From: Bimuria novae-zelandiae CBS 107.79
Lineage: Eukaryota > Ascomycota > Dothideomycetes > Pleosporales > Didymosphaeriaceae
Direction of reading: 5' to 3'
Length of the DNA stretch: 64,000 nt
NCBI GenBank assembly: GCA_010015655.1
Contig: ML976733.1
Coordinates: 136,885-200,884, forward strand
Shown here: piece by piece, positions 10,591 through 22,195 of the stretch
Layout of the letters: each line of letters starts with the position of its first letter
Numbering within the stretch: position 1 is the first letter of the stretch
The notes under the pieces: generated by a model
Database searches by the model: none
Told to the model about the DNA's origin: nothing
What the model saw: only the letters and a program-made list of their open reading frames with translations
Translations under genes and position numbers: made by a program

Positions 10591-11441
10591 GTTGAATGCT
10601 TAGAAAAGATTATGTGAGACTGGTCGATTTAGTCCAGGTAGGTTGAACCCAAACGCTTCGCCCGATATGCCAGAGAAAGGAAGGTTTCGGGGAGCCGCAA
10701 GATATTGTTCACGCAGTCTGGCAGGCGGCAAAGCAGAGGTGCGTGCGTCTCGTGAACCGGTGAGTGCAGCCTTATACGAGGACAACCCACACGGAAAAAG
10801 CATGTAGATAGCGTAAACTGCAACCCCATACGTCGAACAACTGAAACCGTACAGAAATAGCCGAGTATACGAGGCTAGGGCGCGATTTAAGGCGACAACG
10901 CACAAGGCTGAGGCAGAATATGTTACCCTTCGCTGCCGCATGCCGCGTTTGTGGATTTTGTTGACCGGCAGGCTCTGATGACCCGGCACTACATGAGCTG
11001 TTGACCACATTCAACTACCTGCGCAGAGCCGCTTCGCGCAATCGCCGTCGCACTCGAGAGAAGACACCATTATTGCTATTCAGACACTTCACAGATCGTT
11101 TTCACCCCACCACGCAAGGTCAAGATGAGCATTTCTGGCGACAAAGGTGCGAAGTGTGGTCGTGAATATTTTGCTTCAGCGTAAGCTTTTGCGCTTTCCA
11201 GTTGAGTTTCTTGCTGAAATTGTACAGTGTACAGCGGGACTATGCGTATTTCTCGGCATCTGCATTGCGAACAAGCTTCTCCGTATCTGCCGAACCTCGT
11301 GACGATTGCGATACTACTCTGTCGGCATTCCTTGGAGATGATGATAAAAAAACTACTGCGGTTGAAACTGTCGCTGAGTTCTGCGCACTAGACAAGAAAA
11401 CTGTAACCGCGCACGCTACAAGTCGGGAGGGTGAAATAGCA
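10591..11441. other. Intergenic region between divergent genes
   Basis: This stretch lies between the 5' end of membrane paralogue 1 (minus) and the first in-frame ATG of the ketosynthase chimera (plus). A 136-codon minus-strand frame (10600-11010) and an in-frame extension of the chimera back to 11202 without an ATG are present. Neither resembles a known protein. An ATG at 11125 followed by GTGCG and CAG sites could be an upstream exon of the chimera, but I could not join it in frame. Confidence 0.4.
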
Positions 11442-12218
11442 ATGATGAGCGGCAACATCGCTATTGTAGGTATAGCTGGCAGATGGCCAGGTGGTGACAA
11501 CACACCTGAGTGGTTCAGGGAGTTGTTGCAAGAGGATATGGACGGCTCCAAGGTGCCTTGCGATCGCTTTGACACCGCAGAGTATCCCATGAACAAGCAG
11601 AGTAGAAACTCTTGGTCACACGGTAAATTGCTTGAAGGAGGACACAAGTTCGATCCACGATTCTTCAATATTTCCCCTCAGGAGACTGCTTCCTTGGACC
11701 CCCAGCACCGAATAGTAATGGCTGCAGCATATGAGTCTCTAGAGGCACCAAAAATTCTCTCCGATGACGAGCGTCCACGCTCACATACCCGCACCGCCGT
11801 AGTCATGACCGGCTTTATCGCCGCTGCTGGAGCAGCCTTGTACGGATCCTCGCATGCAATTTCGTCACGTAGCACCCATATGACTGTGCCTCAACACGAC
11901 AAAACCACCCTGGACCTTCCATCCTTTCAGGTCCTGCGCCATCTGGGCTCTGACATCCTTCCACTAGCTGTCTTCACCGCGTCAACAACAACGATATACC
12001 ACCTGAACAGGCACCATCGGTACCAAGATCACTTTCTGCTGGCAGGCATCGTTGTTGGAGCGCTTGTGGGGATGGGGGTCTATAAAGATTTGCAGGACAT
12101 GATGTTCAAGGTTGTGCCTTGGAGTATTCTGGTCGCGTTGGTATCGAGTATGATTTCGTATGGAGGATTGGAGAGGCGGGAGAAGCGGGGTTTGGGTGAG
12201 AGAAACGGGGAGGTGTGA
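11442..12218 (+). CDS. Chimera: N-terminal polyketide-synthase ketosynthase fragment fused to membrane protein
   Basis: Open frame of 258 aa from the first ATG. Residues 3-105 match the start of an iterative PKS beta-ketoacyl synthase domain: NIAIVGIAGRWPGGD, VPCDRFDTAEYP, FDPRFFNISPQET and LDPQHRIVMAAAYESLE. The domain stops before the catalytic Cys (DTACSS region) and both catalytic His motifs, so it cannot condense acyl chains. The frame then continues into an unrelated ~150-aa segment with three or four hydrophobic stretches and a basic end (ERREKRGLGERNGEV) that I do not recognise. The frame also extends upstream to 11202 without an ATG, so a further 5' exon is possible. It lies between two paralogous membrane genes. 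Gene or pseudogene cannot be decided from sequence. Confidence 0.55.
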   Translation: MMSGNIAIVGIAGRWPGGDNTPEWFRELLQEDMDGSKVPCDRFDTAEYPMNKQSRNSWSHGKLLEGGHKFDPRFFNISPQETASLDPQHRIVMAAAYESLEAPKILSDDERPRSHTRTAVVMTGFIAAAGAALYGSSHAISSRSTHMTVPQHDKTTLDLPSFQVLRHLGSDILPLAVFTASTTTIYHLNRHHRYQDHFLLAGIVVGALVGMGVYKDLQDMMFKVVPWSILVALVSSMISYGGLERREKRGLGERNGEV

Positions 12219-12626
12219 ATGGAGCCGCTTATAGGGCTGCCGCGATAGAGTGAGGGGTCGTGGATTTGATGGCTATTGATGATGTATGTTTTCTGTTTAA
12301 GCAGTAGGTGGCTCGAATCGGTCCTACGTAGTCTTACAGATGCCTCAACGGCTGTTTTGCCCCGCCGCCGGCTGGCTGGAAATGCGATGAAGTTTTGCTT
12401 CACGAATTTCGTAGCAACATCGAAGAAGTGCAGCGGCACCCGTGGAAAGAGAAGAAGGAATTATAGAGCAAAGCGCGTTCCATTTATTTAGCTTTTGTAT
12501 TTCACACTGTGTGGCGCTAATACAGCGCAGCTCCCGCCCGTCACCACCAATTGTCTCTTCTTACCAACAACCTCACAGAAAGCCCCTGAATCACTTCTGC
12601 GAAGCCTTAATAGAGGTGCTCGTCTT
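12219..12626. other. Intergenic region
   Basis: GC-normal sequence lies between the convergent 3' ends of the chimera (plus) and membrane paralogue 2 (minus). Only short overlapping frames without similarity are present. Terminators for both genes should lie here. Confidence 0.4.
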
Positions 12627-13313
12627 CTACACTTCGGAAGTGCTCTCTTGACGTCGGTCGGGGAAGAAATAAGCAACACTATATGCTGCGAAAGAAGTGC
12701 AGGGCGGAATGACGGTAACAAGTCCGTTCTGGAGCGAGGCACGTTGCAACAATGCAACAACACATATGCAGATGCAAGCAAGTGTAATGCTTAGGAATAT
12801 GTATCTAAAGGTCATCAGAAGAGTCATCCTACGGTGGGACTTGGAATGAGGTAACGCTTACAGCCGATGGTTGCTCACTCGATGGCATTGAAACATGAAG
12901 TATGTTAAACTAAATAATAGCCAGGCTCCAAACATCCTTGTTACATCAGCAATTTTGCGCCGTACATTCACGTAAGGACCAACTTACATCCACGCTAGTC
13001 TGGGATCCACAGCTGCATCGTTGCGCATCATCAGCCACAGCATGCTGCAGATTCCCATAAGCGGTCCAAGCAGGCTGGATGCCGTCAAAGCGACACCACC
13101 AATCAGAAAGCAGTGTTGAATAAAGAACCCCTGCCTCGCGTACCCCTGGCCACCGGATTGATGTGTAGTTGGACCGAGTGCGTCGTCGTTCTCGAAAGCG
13201 GCCACATGCGGGAGAAGCGTGCCACATCCAAGGAAGACCAACATTCGAGACCACCCAGAAGGCAACCTCACGTGATAAGACTCCCCGGAAGTGAACCTAG
13301 CCACATGAGCCAT
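12627..13313 (-). CDS. Polytopic membrane protein of unknown function, paralogue 2
   Basis: Two exons, 12988-13313 and 12627-12804, joined across a 183-nt intron (donor GTAAGT, acceptor TTTAG), give 167 aa. The C-terminal half aligns with paralogue 1: LLGPLMGIC then MRNDAAVDPRLAW before the intron, then a Leu/Ile/Cys-rich membrane segment and GLVTVIPPCTSFAAYSVAYFF. The intron is at the identical codon and phase. About four membrane segments are predicted. The long charged N-terminus of paralogue 1 is absent and replaced by a short segment from ATG 13313, so this copy is either the shorter form or misses a 5' exon. Function unknown. Confidence 0.7.
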
Positions 13314-14424
13314 GTTGCTTGGTAAAGAGTTTTTGGTGTCGAACTATTCAACGTTGAAGTAAGTCAAATCAAATGTCGACAAAAAACGCAAGGCGCTCTA
13401 CTGATGGATGTAAAAAGGCCTCGAAGGAAGTGTGCACAGCGAATGGGAAAAGTCGTAACTCTTGATCTCCCGGGGTATCAATCCAAACCGCCTCTCCAAC
13501 GCGGACGCAAAACAGAAAACGGAAGTCCTCCAACACAGTATACAGGAGGAGAAAGGGCAAAGATGGAATCCTCCCTATATAATAACCTCCGTAGAAAAGT
13601 TATGTCATCATCATATGAGGTAAGCTTACCCGCTTAGCTCGTCCCCAGAAACCACTCTGCCCGCCCACTCTGCCTGCCCACTCTGCCTGCCCGCTCCATC
13701 CACCCACTCCATCCCAGTTGGGTATAGCTTCAATAGAAAAGCGCTGCGTCGCGGTGCAGTCACCATACAGGACAATTATCCAGTCTGTAGAGCAGACGAG
13801 CCGCAGTAGTTGGTTCGCAAAAATGCGCTCGAAAACAAGTAGCAAAAAATTCAGCCACAGGCACATCCGTGAGAGTTCCCGCCCAGTCACGTCAACAAGC
13901 TGAGGGATAGCTCAAAGCCGTCGGATCGCCTGGCGACTGACCATGCGTTGGCCAAGTCCAAACCTCCTGCACTGAACCATGCTACTTCCACGGCGCGAGC
14001 CTATATTGTTTGTGCATTTGCATCCGCAACATGTACTTCGCGAGGGTAGGGTCACCGGTGTATGTATCGTGGTAACTCTCGCTAGAGCTAACGCGTGCTT
14101 GATCGCAAGGGCCTAAACTACACCGCCAGGTTTCACCTGCAGGTTGACGGGCATTCCACCGAACTCAACTCAGTGCTAGATTTTGACAGCCACAATGCTC
14201 GGTCCCTCCAAGCTTTACCCCACCATTACGAAAGCAGAGTGACATTAATTACAACACACGCTACCTAGGTACACATAAAAGCTAGTCAGCTTGCATAACG
14301 GTCAGATAATACCATCTTCCTGTCCAATACTATTTATCCAAATATTCATTCCCAGAGGCTACGATCAACTGTTAGACCGACCAAACAAAGTATCAAACGA
14401 CTTCCAACCTCAGCGCCTAACTAT
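13314..14424. other. Long intergenic region with a short tandem repeat
   Basis: No convincing gene. At about 13649-13712 a 13-bp motif (CCACTCTGCCTGC) is repeated imperfectly three to four times, followed by CCATCCACCCACTCC. The minus-strand frame covering it (13600-13890) has a hydrophobic start and a Trp/Gly-rich repeat-derived tail and is probably not coding. The rest holds the 3' flank of the Cys-rich protein gene. Confidence 0.4.
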
Positions 14425-15678
14425 CTAACCTAACTTGCGTTTGTAGCAATGCGTGCACCTTCCATGCTCATCATTCTCATCTCTAGGGCCGTAAAATTTG
14501 CCCACCTTTTTCAGCCCGCAGACTCGGCAATACTGAGTCGCTTTTTTGTAGCACTCCTCGCATTTCCTCCGCTCACTTTCCCCGTAGAACCTTCCACCTT
14601 TGTCTCGTTCACAAGTCTTGCAATACTCGGCATCGCCGTTAACGTCTCCTTTCAGTTCCTTACTACCATATCCCTCTGCTTCTTCCTTCTTGATCTTGAC
14701 CCCTTCACCGTCTCCATCACTCTCTTTGTTAACCTTGTCATCACTCTCCTCCTTGTCTTCTTCATCCCCGTCTGCCTCTTCTTCACCTTCATCCTCCGTC
14801 TCCTCCGACTCACTAGACATCTCGTCCTTGAACTCGACCTCAGGGTTTCCAGCCTTTATAGCAGCCTTGCTCTCCCTATGGCGGTAGACCGGCAGATCCC
14901 ACCTCATATTGAACGTACCTTTCATAGACTTGCGAATCCGATACTCCAGCTGCACATACCGCTCGCCATAGTCGCCGAACGAGAAGTTCGCCATAGCCGG
15001 ATGCACCACAAAAGCCTCCTCCTCATGCATAGCGATTCTCGCAGGACGTGGGTCCAACATGAGGCCGTTCAGACGACGAATGGCGTTCGGTACCGTCAAA
15101 GGCTTCCCATACTTCCGAGGTTTAGGGCGCGAAGACGGTTGCAGTAGCAGCTGTGGAAGTCGCCGCCTCTTCTGCACAACGGGCAGCTTAGCGACAGCCT
15201 CGACAGGATCTTTGTCTCCGTCTTCTTGCGCGAGCACCTCTGCTCCGTGCACCTTCGCCTTAAGCAGCGCGGCTTCGGTGGCAGCGCGGCTTCGGTGGCA
15301 GCGCGGCTTCGGTGGCAGCGTCGGCGCTGCCGTCAGTATCCGCGAATACCTTGTAGCACCCGACCACCTTCCCATCGGTCTCTTCGATGACAATACCAGA
15401 GCCAAGGTGTTCGTCTTCGATATGCTTGGTCTGGAAGTAGAGTAGCTTGGGCCGACAGGCAGAGGGAGGGTTCTCGTCGAGGGTAAAATGCGCGGTCTGC
15501 GACCACGGGATGAACCACCAGGTGTCGGGTATGGGCTCTTCGCGAAAACGTACGTCTTCGAAGTCCCAGCCGATGGGCTCCTTGCTGCACGGTGTTAGCG
15601 GGAGTGTCATGTAACGCGGTTTCGGGGTACTGCTTACCGCGGCGGATAGAGAAGCCTTGGGATGGGCGGGGTGGACAT
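14425..15678 (-). CDS. Cys-rich (zinc-knuckle-like) acidic nuclear-type protein, frame broken by 17-bp triplication
   Basis: Not recognised by name. Exon 1 is 15638-15678 (start MSTPPIPRLLYPPR) and exon 2 is 14425-15584, with a 53-nt intron (GTAAGC...GCAG). The N-terminal ~100 residues are Trp- and Pro-rich (DTWWFIPWSQ). The middle holds a basic stretch and a long Glu/Asp/Ser tract. The C-terminus has two four-Cys units (CKTC...CEEC and CRVC...CTHC), likely zinc binding. Three perfect copies of a 17-bp repeat at 15264-15314 put the two halves of exon 2 in different frames. With one copy they would be continuous (..DAATEAALLKAK..). The gene is therefore a pseudogene, a length-variable allele or an assembly artefact. 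Confidence 0.7.
15264..15314. repeat. 17-bp perfect tandem triplication inside a coding exon
   Basis: The unit GCAGCGCGGCTTCGGTG occurs three times head to tail (15264-15280, 15281-15297, 15298-15314), and a fourth partial copy begins at 15315 (GCAGCG). Because 17 is not a multiple of three, two extra copies add 34 nt and shift the frame by one. One, four or seven copies would keep the frame. Confidence 0.95.
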
Positions 15679-16664
15679 GTTTAGCGAACGCATGCGGTCT
15701 AAGGCGCTCAAGTGAATGACGGCAGCTGCGTTGTGTGTGCTACTTTGAGATAGGCGGGCGCGGATCTAGGTAAAGGCAGGAGCAGGCGCTGAAGTTCAAG
15801 AGACGCAGCGTTACTATGAAGTGGCGTGGACCAGGAGGCCAAAGCGAGGGCGTTGACGCTGATTTCGGTTGACTGTTGCACTAGGCAACCTCGAAAACTC
15901 TACGAGGGGAGTCTTTTAGTATTGGCTTTCGCTGGCTCGCAAACCCCAAGCTCTTGTCAAAGCTAGAAATTCCCACAAACCAACAAATGCTTGCGGCTCT
16001 GTTCTAGATCCAGCTGGTATCAATACACCCTGCCTCTTTCGTGTAGCTGAAGGACAGCTACAAGGACAAGAGTTGATTGCAAGATGAACCTTGATATCTT
16101 TTGCAACGTCTCCAAGCCAGTACAAAACGCAGGAATTGTCGATGACGCAAAGCTTTGAAAGAGCTGATTGATAGCGAGATAAATACAGTGTGTTACTCCG
16201 GGATAAGGAATACAGCAGGCAAACATCTGCTGTTTACTTAGTGCTGCATAGGTGGGAGCTCAAAGCGAGAGCCTGCAGATACGCTGACGCCGGCGAGCGC
16301 GCCTCACCAGCTGTGAGGAAGATGTTGCATCCCGCATCACTAGTGACCGTTGCAGCAGATCGAGGACAGGCAGGCAGTGACAGAGTATGATATATCAGCA
16401 GATGCAAAGCGGATGTAAACGACAGACATATATTACATTCTAGCAGCACACCCGTGCGTCTACCCTTCTAGAAAGAACAAAACGACTGCCTCTCCGGTAC
16501 GCCCCCACCCAAAAAGAACAATAAGAAATACTATGACCGTTGTCTAGTCTATGATGGATAGAGGGAATATAGATTAAGGAATTACATTGATGATGCGAGC
16601 GAGCCTGTATCGTATCGGCTCGCTAAGACGTGTGTTGGTAGGGATGTAGTGCGAAGAGCTGTGT
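15679..16664. other. Intergenic region upstream of the Cys-rich gene and downstream of the ABC transporter
   Basis: No ORF with recognisable similarity. Contents should be the promoter of the minus-strand Cys-rich gene (15679 upward) and the 3' UTR of the ABC transporter gene (below 16665). No repeats were seen. Confidence 0.4.
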
Positions 16665-19600
16665 TTACTCGGCCTTCTTGCTCGCCTTGGTGCGCAGCTT
16701 CATGAGCAGATACACCAAAGCATAGCCTGACAGCGCATAGATAACACAGATGCCGGCGTCTCGCCAGCCGTACATGTTTTTGCCCAAGTTGACAGTAGAG
16801 AGATAGTCTGCTCCGGTCGTATACTGGCACACCATGCAGTCGCTCGTTGCAGCGGGGTTGATCAGGTTGTTGCCCATGCCCGGCCCCTGAAGCCATACCC
16901 CAAGGTACTCTCCGCATGTCTGGTTGGATGGCGGATCGAAGCGCGCGAACTCGGTCTCCTTGCATGTAACGTCCCAATGGAAATCGGAGAAGACGAGAAG
17001 CGAGCCCATAAGGTAGGTGAACGGGTTGAGGTAGTAAAGCCAGTACCTCCAGAACTCCGTGATTTGAGAGTAAGGGACGAGGACACCGCAGAAAGAGACC
17101 AGAGTACCAATAATTAGCGGGTTGACGAGGGATGCAAACACAGCATTGGGAGCATAGGCTGCCTACATGAAATCAGTACACGGACGATTCGAGAACAGCA
17201 TGCAAGACTTACGACAAACTGGCCAATGCCGGTGTAGATGAACTGATAAACGAGCATCACAAAAAAAAAGGCGCCGGCCTTGTCGGAATCGGTGGGCAGA
17301 CCCGCAGAGTAGTAGAAGCACAAAAAGTACAGGATAGAGCAGATGATCAGGTAGGGAATCTCCGAAACGATCAGGGCACTGACGAAGGGAGACCAATGGT
17401 ACATCTTTGACTTCCGCTCGCGGGCTTCGTAGATATCCCTGCGTTCAATGAAGAGCGGCTGGAGCTGGGCCATGACACCGGGAGCCACGAAGATGTAGTT
17501 GAAGATGGAGAAGAGGATGAGTTGCTGATCAGCGACCGAGCGGCCAATCTTCCAGAACGAGAAACCGACAAAAAGCCCGACACCAACGTGGAGTAAAACC
17601 TTGTTATTGACATAATCGGTGTTCCGGTACAAACTGATATTAGCTCTCCTGGTAACGATCCGCGTTTGGGTCCAGAGCGTCGTAGAAAACTCGTGGCCGT
17701 CATCCTTCGTGCCAGGCTCTTTGTTGGCTGCATCGGTGATGATGTGTTCCAGGTCGGCGTGCATTTTGGCAGCCTCGGGCGACTCCAGCCAGATCTTGTT
17801 CCAGTCCCGAGTGGACTTGATGCCGGAAACCACGTCAATCATATGCTCAGCCGGGTTGGCACCAGTTGGACAAGGCATGCCATAGCGTCCAAAGTATTCT
17901 TTGATCGTCTTCGCGTCGTCGCCAATGTCGCCAAAATACACGGTCTTGCCGCCCTTGGCTAGCAGAAGCAGAGTGTCGAATTGGGCAAACAACTGGGCGG
18001 AGGGTTGATGGATTGTAACCAAGACTGATTGACCAACATCCGCAAGCTTCCTGAGGAAACGAACCGTGTTGTAAGCGGCTTGACCGTCAAGTCCTGAAGT
18101 TGGCTCGTCGAGAAAGATCAAGATCGAAGGCTTGGAGACAAGTTCAACACCAATTGTGACGCGCTTTCTCTGCTCTACCGAGAGTCCAGCGCCGACTCTA
18201 CCGATGAGTGTGTGCTCGAGGTCGTGCAATTCGAGAAGGTCAATGATGGTATCAACGTAAGCCAGCTTCTCAGCGTCAGGAGTGTCACGATTTTGGCGAA
18301 GCAAAGCCGAGAATTCAAGGGCTTCCCTAACGGTAGAGAAAGGCTCATGCACGTCAAGTTGTTCGCAATAACCAGCAGAACGTTGAAAGGACACAGGCAA
18401 AGGCCGCCCATCGACCAAGATCTCTCCGTGGATGGTGCCTTCGGTTTTCCGTTGCGCGAGGACATCAAGTAGCGTCGTCTTGCCCGCTCCGGAGCTTCCC
18501 ATGAGGGCACCGAGCATGCCTGGTTTGACATAGCCATGCACGTTGTCAAGCAAGGTACGGTCTCCAGATGGCGTCTTCACGGTGTAGGTTAGGTTGCGCC
18601 ACGTGAATACTGACGTGTTCCGCATGAGAGCCCCATCGGAAGCGTTGCCAGAATTACCCTCTTTGTCGTCAGTACCAGCGGTGGGACGCGGGGCTTTCTC
18701 GTCAATTTGAGCTTCCTCGTCAGATGGTGAGCTAATGTGCGCTGGTGCTTTCTTGGCGGTCTCGCGAGGGATTAAGAGGGTCCCGGAAGATCCCGCGGTG
18801 TCGTCCCATCGAAGGGTGAAGAAGATGGTAAGACCGACAAAAAGCACCCACCACGCGAAGAGGATGCCGACGTTACGCCAAATGTTAGACGGAGAGTACG
18901 ACAATGAAGCGAGATAATCCTCGCCGCGCACAGAGGTAGCGCCAGGGACAGCTCCACCAACACCAGCACAGGACTGATGGGCCGGATCGAGGTACTGGGG
19001 CAAGAAGTTCGGAATGAGATTGTAGTTGGCACAGGGGATGTCTTGGTTCTTGAATTCTGTAGAAGAGGTCAGCGCTATCCGATTCGAGGTACATGCAGTA
19101 CGCACCATTGGCCATTACAGCCTCAAATCCATATGAAAGAGGATTAATCCAATAGATCCAAACAAACCAAGGGTGCATGGCAGGCTTTACGACCTGGTAG
19201 CCGTTGTACAGAATGAGGGCCGTGAGCGAGAAGCCCGAGACCTTGGAAGCAGCATCAAAAGTTGGGAAGGCCGCCCCCAACATTCGGAAAAACGCCGTCA
19301 TAACGAACGTAGTGAGGTATACCACGAACCAGCAAGTGAAGAAAGCAGCTGCCGTGGCCTTCAGTGCCGTCATCCAATACAGAATGACGAGGAAGGAGGT
19401 AACCTGGAAGAACAGAATGGGAATGTCAGCCGCGATCTGGGCAATACAGAAAGCCGCTGGGTTGTAAAAAGCAAAGTTCTTGTGCTTCGCGAGAACAGGG
19501 CGTCCGGAAAAGGAGTCCGTAACCTCTGACATGGCCATTAGGGAGTTGTACAAAAGACCCAAAAAAAGCGAGCCTCCTTTGACGAACAGACCAGACGAGT

Positions 19601-21192
19601 TGGCAGGTGCATTGTAGAAGAGGGAGCCGGCAATGAGAGCTTGAATGATGGTGGAACCTTGTTTGATGATGAAAGTTGCCTTGTCGCCCCAGAGGATCTG
19701 GTACTGACGAATGACGCAAGCTTTGACTTGGTCCACAAACGACACTGTCATGGCCGAGGACTTTGACAAGCGCGGTGATTTGTCCAGCTTGATTGCTTCG
19801 CGGAAATTATGTGTGTTGATCTTAGCCTCCTCGGTTGTAAAATAGTCCAGCTCTTGGTCCATGGTGGCTTTGATGTTCGATTGACGGTAGGCCAACTCCA
19901 GCTCGCCAGCGTTACGAGGGAACCGCGATTCGAAGTCTGGATGTATTTGCCGCTCGCTCGGAACAGTGACGCCAGTCAGATAGTCGGCGACATTCGCTCC
20001 TTCGCCGCAAATGAACCCCTGAGACTCCATGAAAGGGCGAGCCTCCTCGCGCGGTCCGTAGTAGACTTGCTTTCCTTCATCTAGTATGAGAACCTAAGTC
20101 AGGTTAGGGGTACGACTCCGATCAGAGCTTTGTGTTGGTGTGAGCTAACCTTATCGAACAGATCGTAGATGCCGTTGCCAGCTTGGTAAAGGGTGACGAT
20201 GGTGGCGAGGCCCAGTTCATCAGTCAAGCATCGAATCGCCTTCGTCCACTCCAGAGCAGTCGATGCATCCAGACCGCGCGTCGAATTATCCCAGCACACG
20301 ACACTTCCTCTGTTGGCTATTGTCTCGATGATCGACACTCTTTTCCGCTCACCACCGGATACACCACGCACATAAGCATCGCCAACTTTCGTATCTTCAG
20401 TGTGCGATATACCCATGGAGTCCATCAGGAAGGATTTGAACTTCAAACGGAAGTCTTCTGTGGTGTTGAAGTCTTTTGGCAACGTGTGAGGTGTGTTGAG
20501 GCGGGTGGCGAAGTCCATCGTTTTTCCTACTGTGAGAGTTGGAAAGAAGACCTCCTCTTCGTTGTTGATGACAATTGATCCACGGTACTGCGAAGCTTCT
20601 TTTGTGTCAAGCGTGCCCCAGTGAACGTCGCCTTCGATCTCGCTGTAACTATTGCCAATGTTAGCTGGTGAAACGCTGTCACAATCGTTCGGACTTACCC
20701 TTTACGCTTGTTCGCCAGCAGCTTCAGCAATGTTGTGCAGCCGCTCCCTGGTCTACCCAGAACAAGGAGCATCTCACCGGGCTTTACACAACCAGAACTC
20801 TTGTCCAGAATAGTCCGCAGGCCTGGTTTGTGTCGTCCCTCCTTGATTTGTTGCGGGATGTTGAACTGGCTGAGGACGTTCTCCTGCAACGAAGCGTCCA
20901 AAGGCACAACCTTGACGGTGAGGTCGCTCCATGTTACACCCAGCTTTCTTCCCTCTGCCTGATCGTTGAGCGGCATGTCTTTCACCAGTGAGGCAAGCTT
21001 CCACTCCTCGACCTTCGTTGCTGTGGACTCATTATCTTCGCCGCTAACCTCAGCATCCTCCCAGATCCGATCGTCTTGGTGCTGAGAAGCGTGTGATTTT
21101 CCAGAAAAAGTGCGTGATAATGATCGCATCAGATCCTCACCGGTACCTTGGGCGATGCCGGTCGTGCCGGAACTTCCATTACGTCGCGTCAT
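16665..21192 (-). CDS. Full-size ABC-G (PDR-type) multidrug efflux transporter
   Basis: Five exons on the minus strand (20699-21192, 20150-20642, 19106-20093, 17213-19056, 16665-17162) with introns of 49-56 nt keep one frame of 1438 aa, normal for the family. Topology is (NBD-TMD)x2. NBD1 has the degenerate Walker A GRPGSGCT (Cys for Lys, about residue 147), signature [10 protein letters not shown] and an altered Walker B ([12 protein letters not shown]). NBD2 has a canonical Walker A GSSGAGKT (about 845) and [12 protein letters not shown] but a weak signature LSVEQRKRV. This asymmetry is standard for Pdr5/Cdr1-type pumps, in which one ATP site is catalytically impaired. The protein should sit in the plasma membrane and export hydrophobic drugs, plant defence compounds or own metabolites. 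The substrate cannot be told from sequence. Confidence 0.95.
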
Positions 21193-22195
21193 GATGTACG
21201 CTGAACGTAGGGATGCAAAGTCTTGAGATGCTTCAATAAGACAGAAGGAATAGCGACAATTAAAGGAGCGAAATTTCTAGGTAAGATGTCATCGTAAGCC
21301 AAGGGAAATTCCACCCGGCTTAGTTGTGGGTCTTCCCGTGCGAGGTGTAATAATCTAGCCCTGGATTCAGATACGATATTTTCAAACGGGCAGCCCCCTC
21401 GTACCTCCGTACGGGGTCCTCCATGTCGTTTCGTACAAGTTGGGTGGAGACCAGACTGTTAGCACACGCTATGGGTCGCAAGTGTGGACCACTAGGGGGA
21501 AAGTCCCTCCGTTTCGGAGCCACGGAGTGCCAAGATCTCCGATCCGGGCTCCTCGCTCCTCGCTCTTTCTGGCTTCGGCAGTGCGATGTATCCACCTCAC
21601 ACTTCCTGTCGGATCGACGGAGATTGTGAGCGCCGTACACGTTTAAAAGAGGTCCTGAAGTTGGATAACATCCGTCCTTACCCGCGTACGCATACGCGTT
21701 GCGGTGGTGGCCGGATGTGCTCGCTCTCTGAAACGCCCGAATTCCATGTCCTCATAATTAGACCGACCGATGCGATCCAGGTTTGAAGTCGACATGCACG
21801 CTATAACGCAGCGCAGTTATGCGTATTCTAGACAGTAATCAAGAGATTCGCTTAGCCAACGTTTATCAACAGTGGCACTCCATGTCGTGTAGAGTTTCGA
21901 AGAGGGAAAGGCTCTGCGAATAATATGTGTGCAGATAATTTCGTTCGTCAGATTCGCAAAGGAAGCTGTCTATCGCGCAATTACAAAACCATTGATGTTG
22001 CGACTTCTGCAATCGATGCAGCAGCAGGCGAAGTTTCAATGTGGGAGGAAGAATGAAGGTGTTTCGAGGGCCGTGGGGAACAGTTTGTAAGGCTCTGCGT
22101 GTTCACGCTCCTCCCACGCCGCTTGATCCGTTACGGTTAGCGCTGGCTTGTAGAGCACGTGAACGCGGGGAAATGGAGCAGTTGCCTGCCAAGGC
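21193..22195. other. Divergent intergenic promoter region (ABC transporter / F-box gene)
   Basis: One kilobase separates the start codons of the ABC transporter (minus) and the F-box gene (plus). Frames present (e.g. 21320-21640) have no similarity. The palindromic core CCGTACGG around 21408 could be a zinc-cluster factor site. That is a guess. Confidence 0.4.

Noticed and set aside
10600..11010. 136-codon minus-strand ORF between the membrane gene and the chimera
   Set aside because: No similarity, odd composition, and it overlaps the expected 5' region of the membrane gene. Probably a chance frame in an intergenic region.
13600..13890. 96-codon minus-strand ORF with Trp/Gly-rich tail
   Set aside because: The tail is the translation of a 13-bp tandem repeat. 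No splice sites or homology support a gene.
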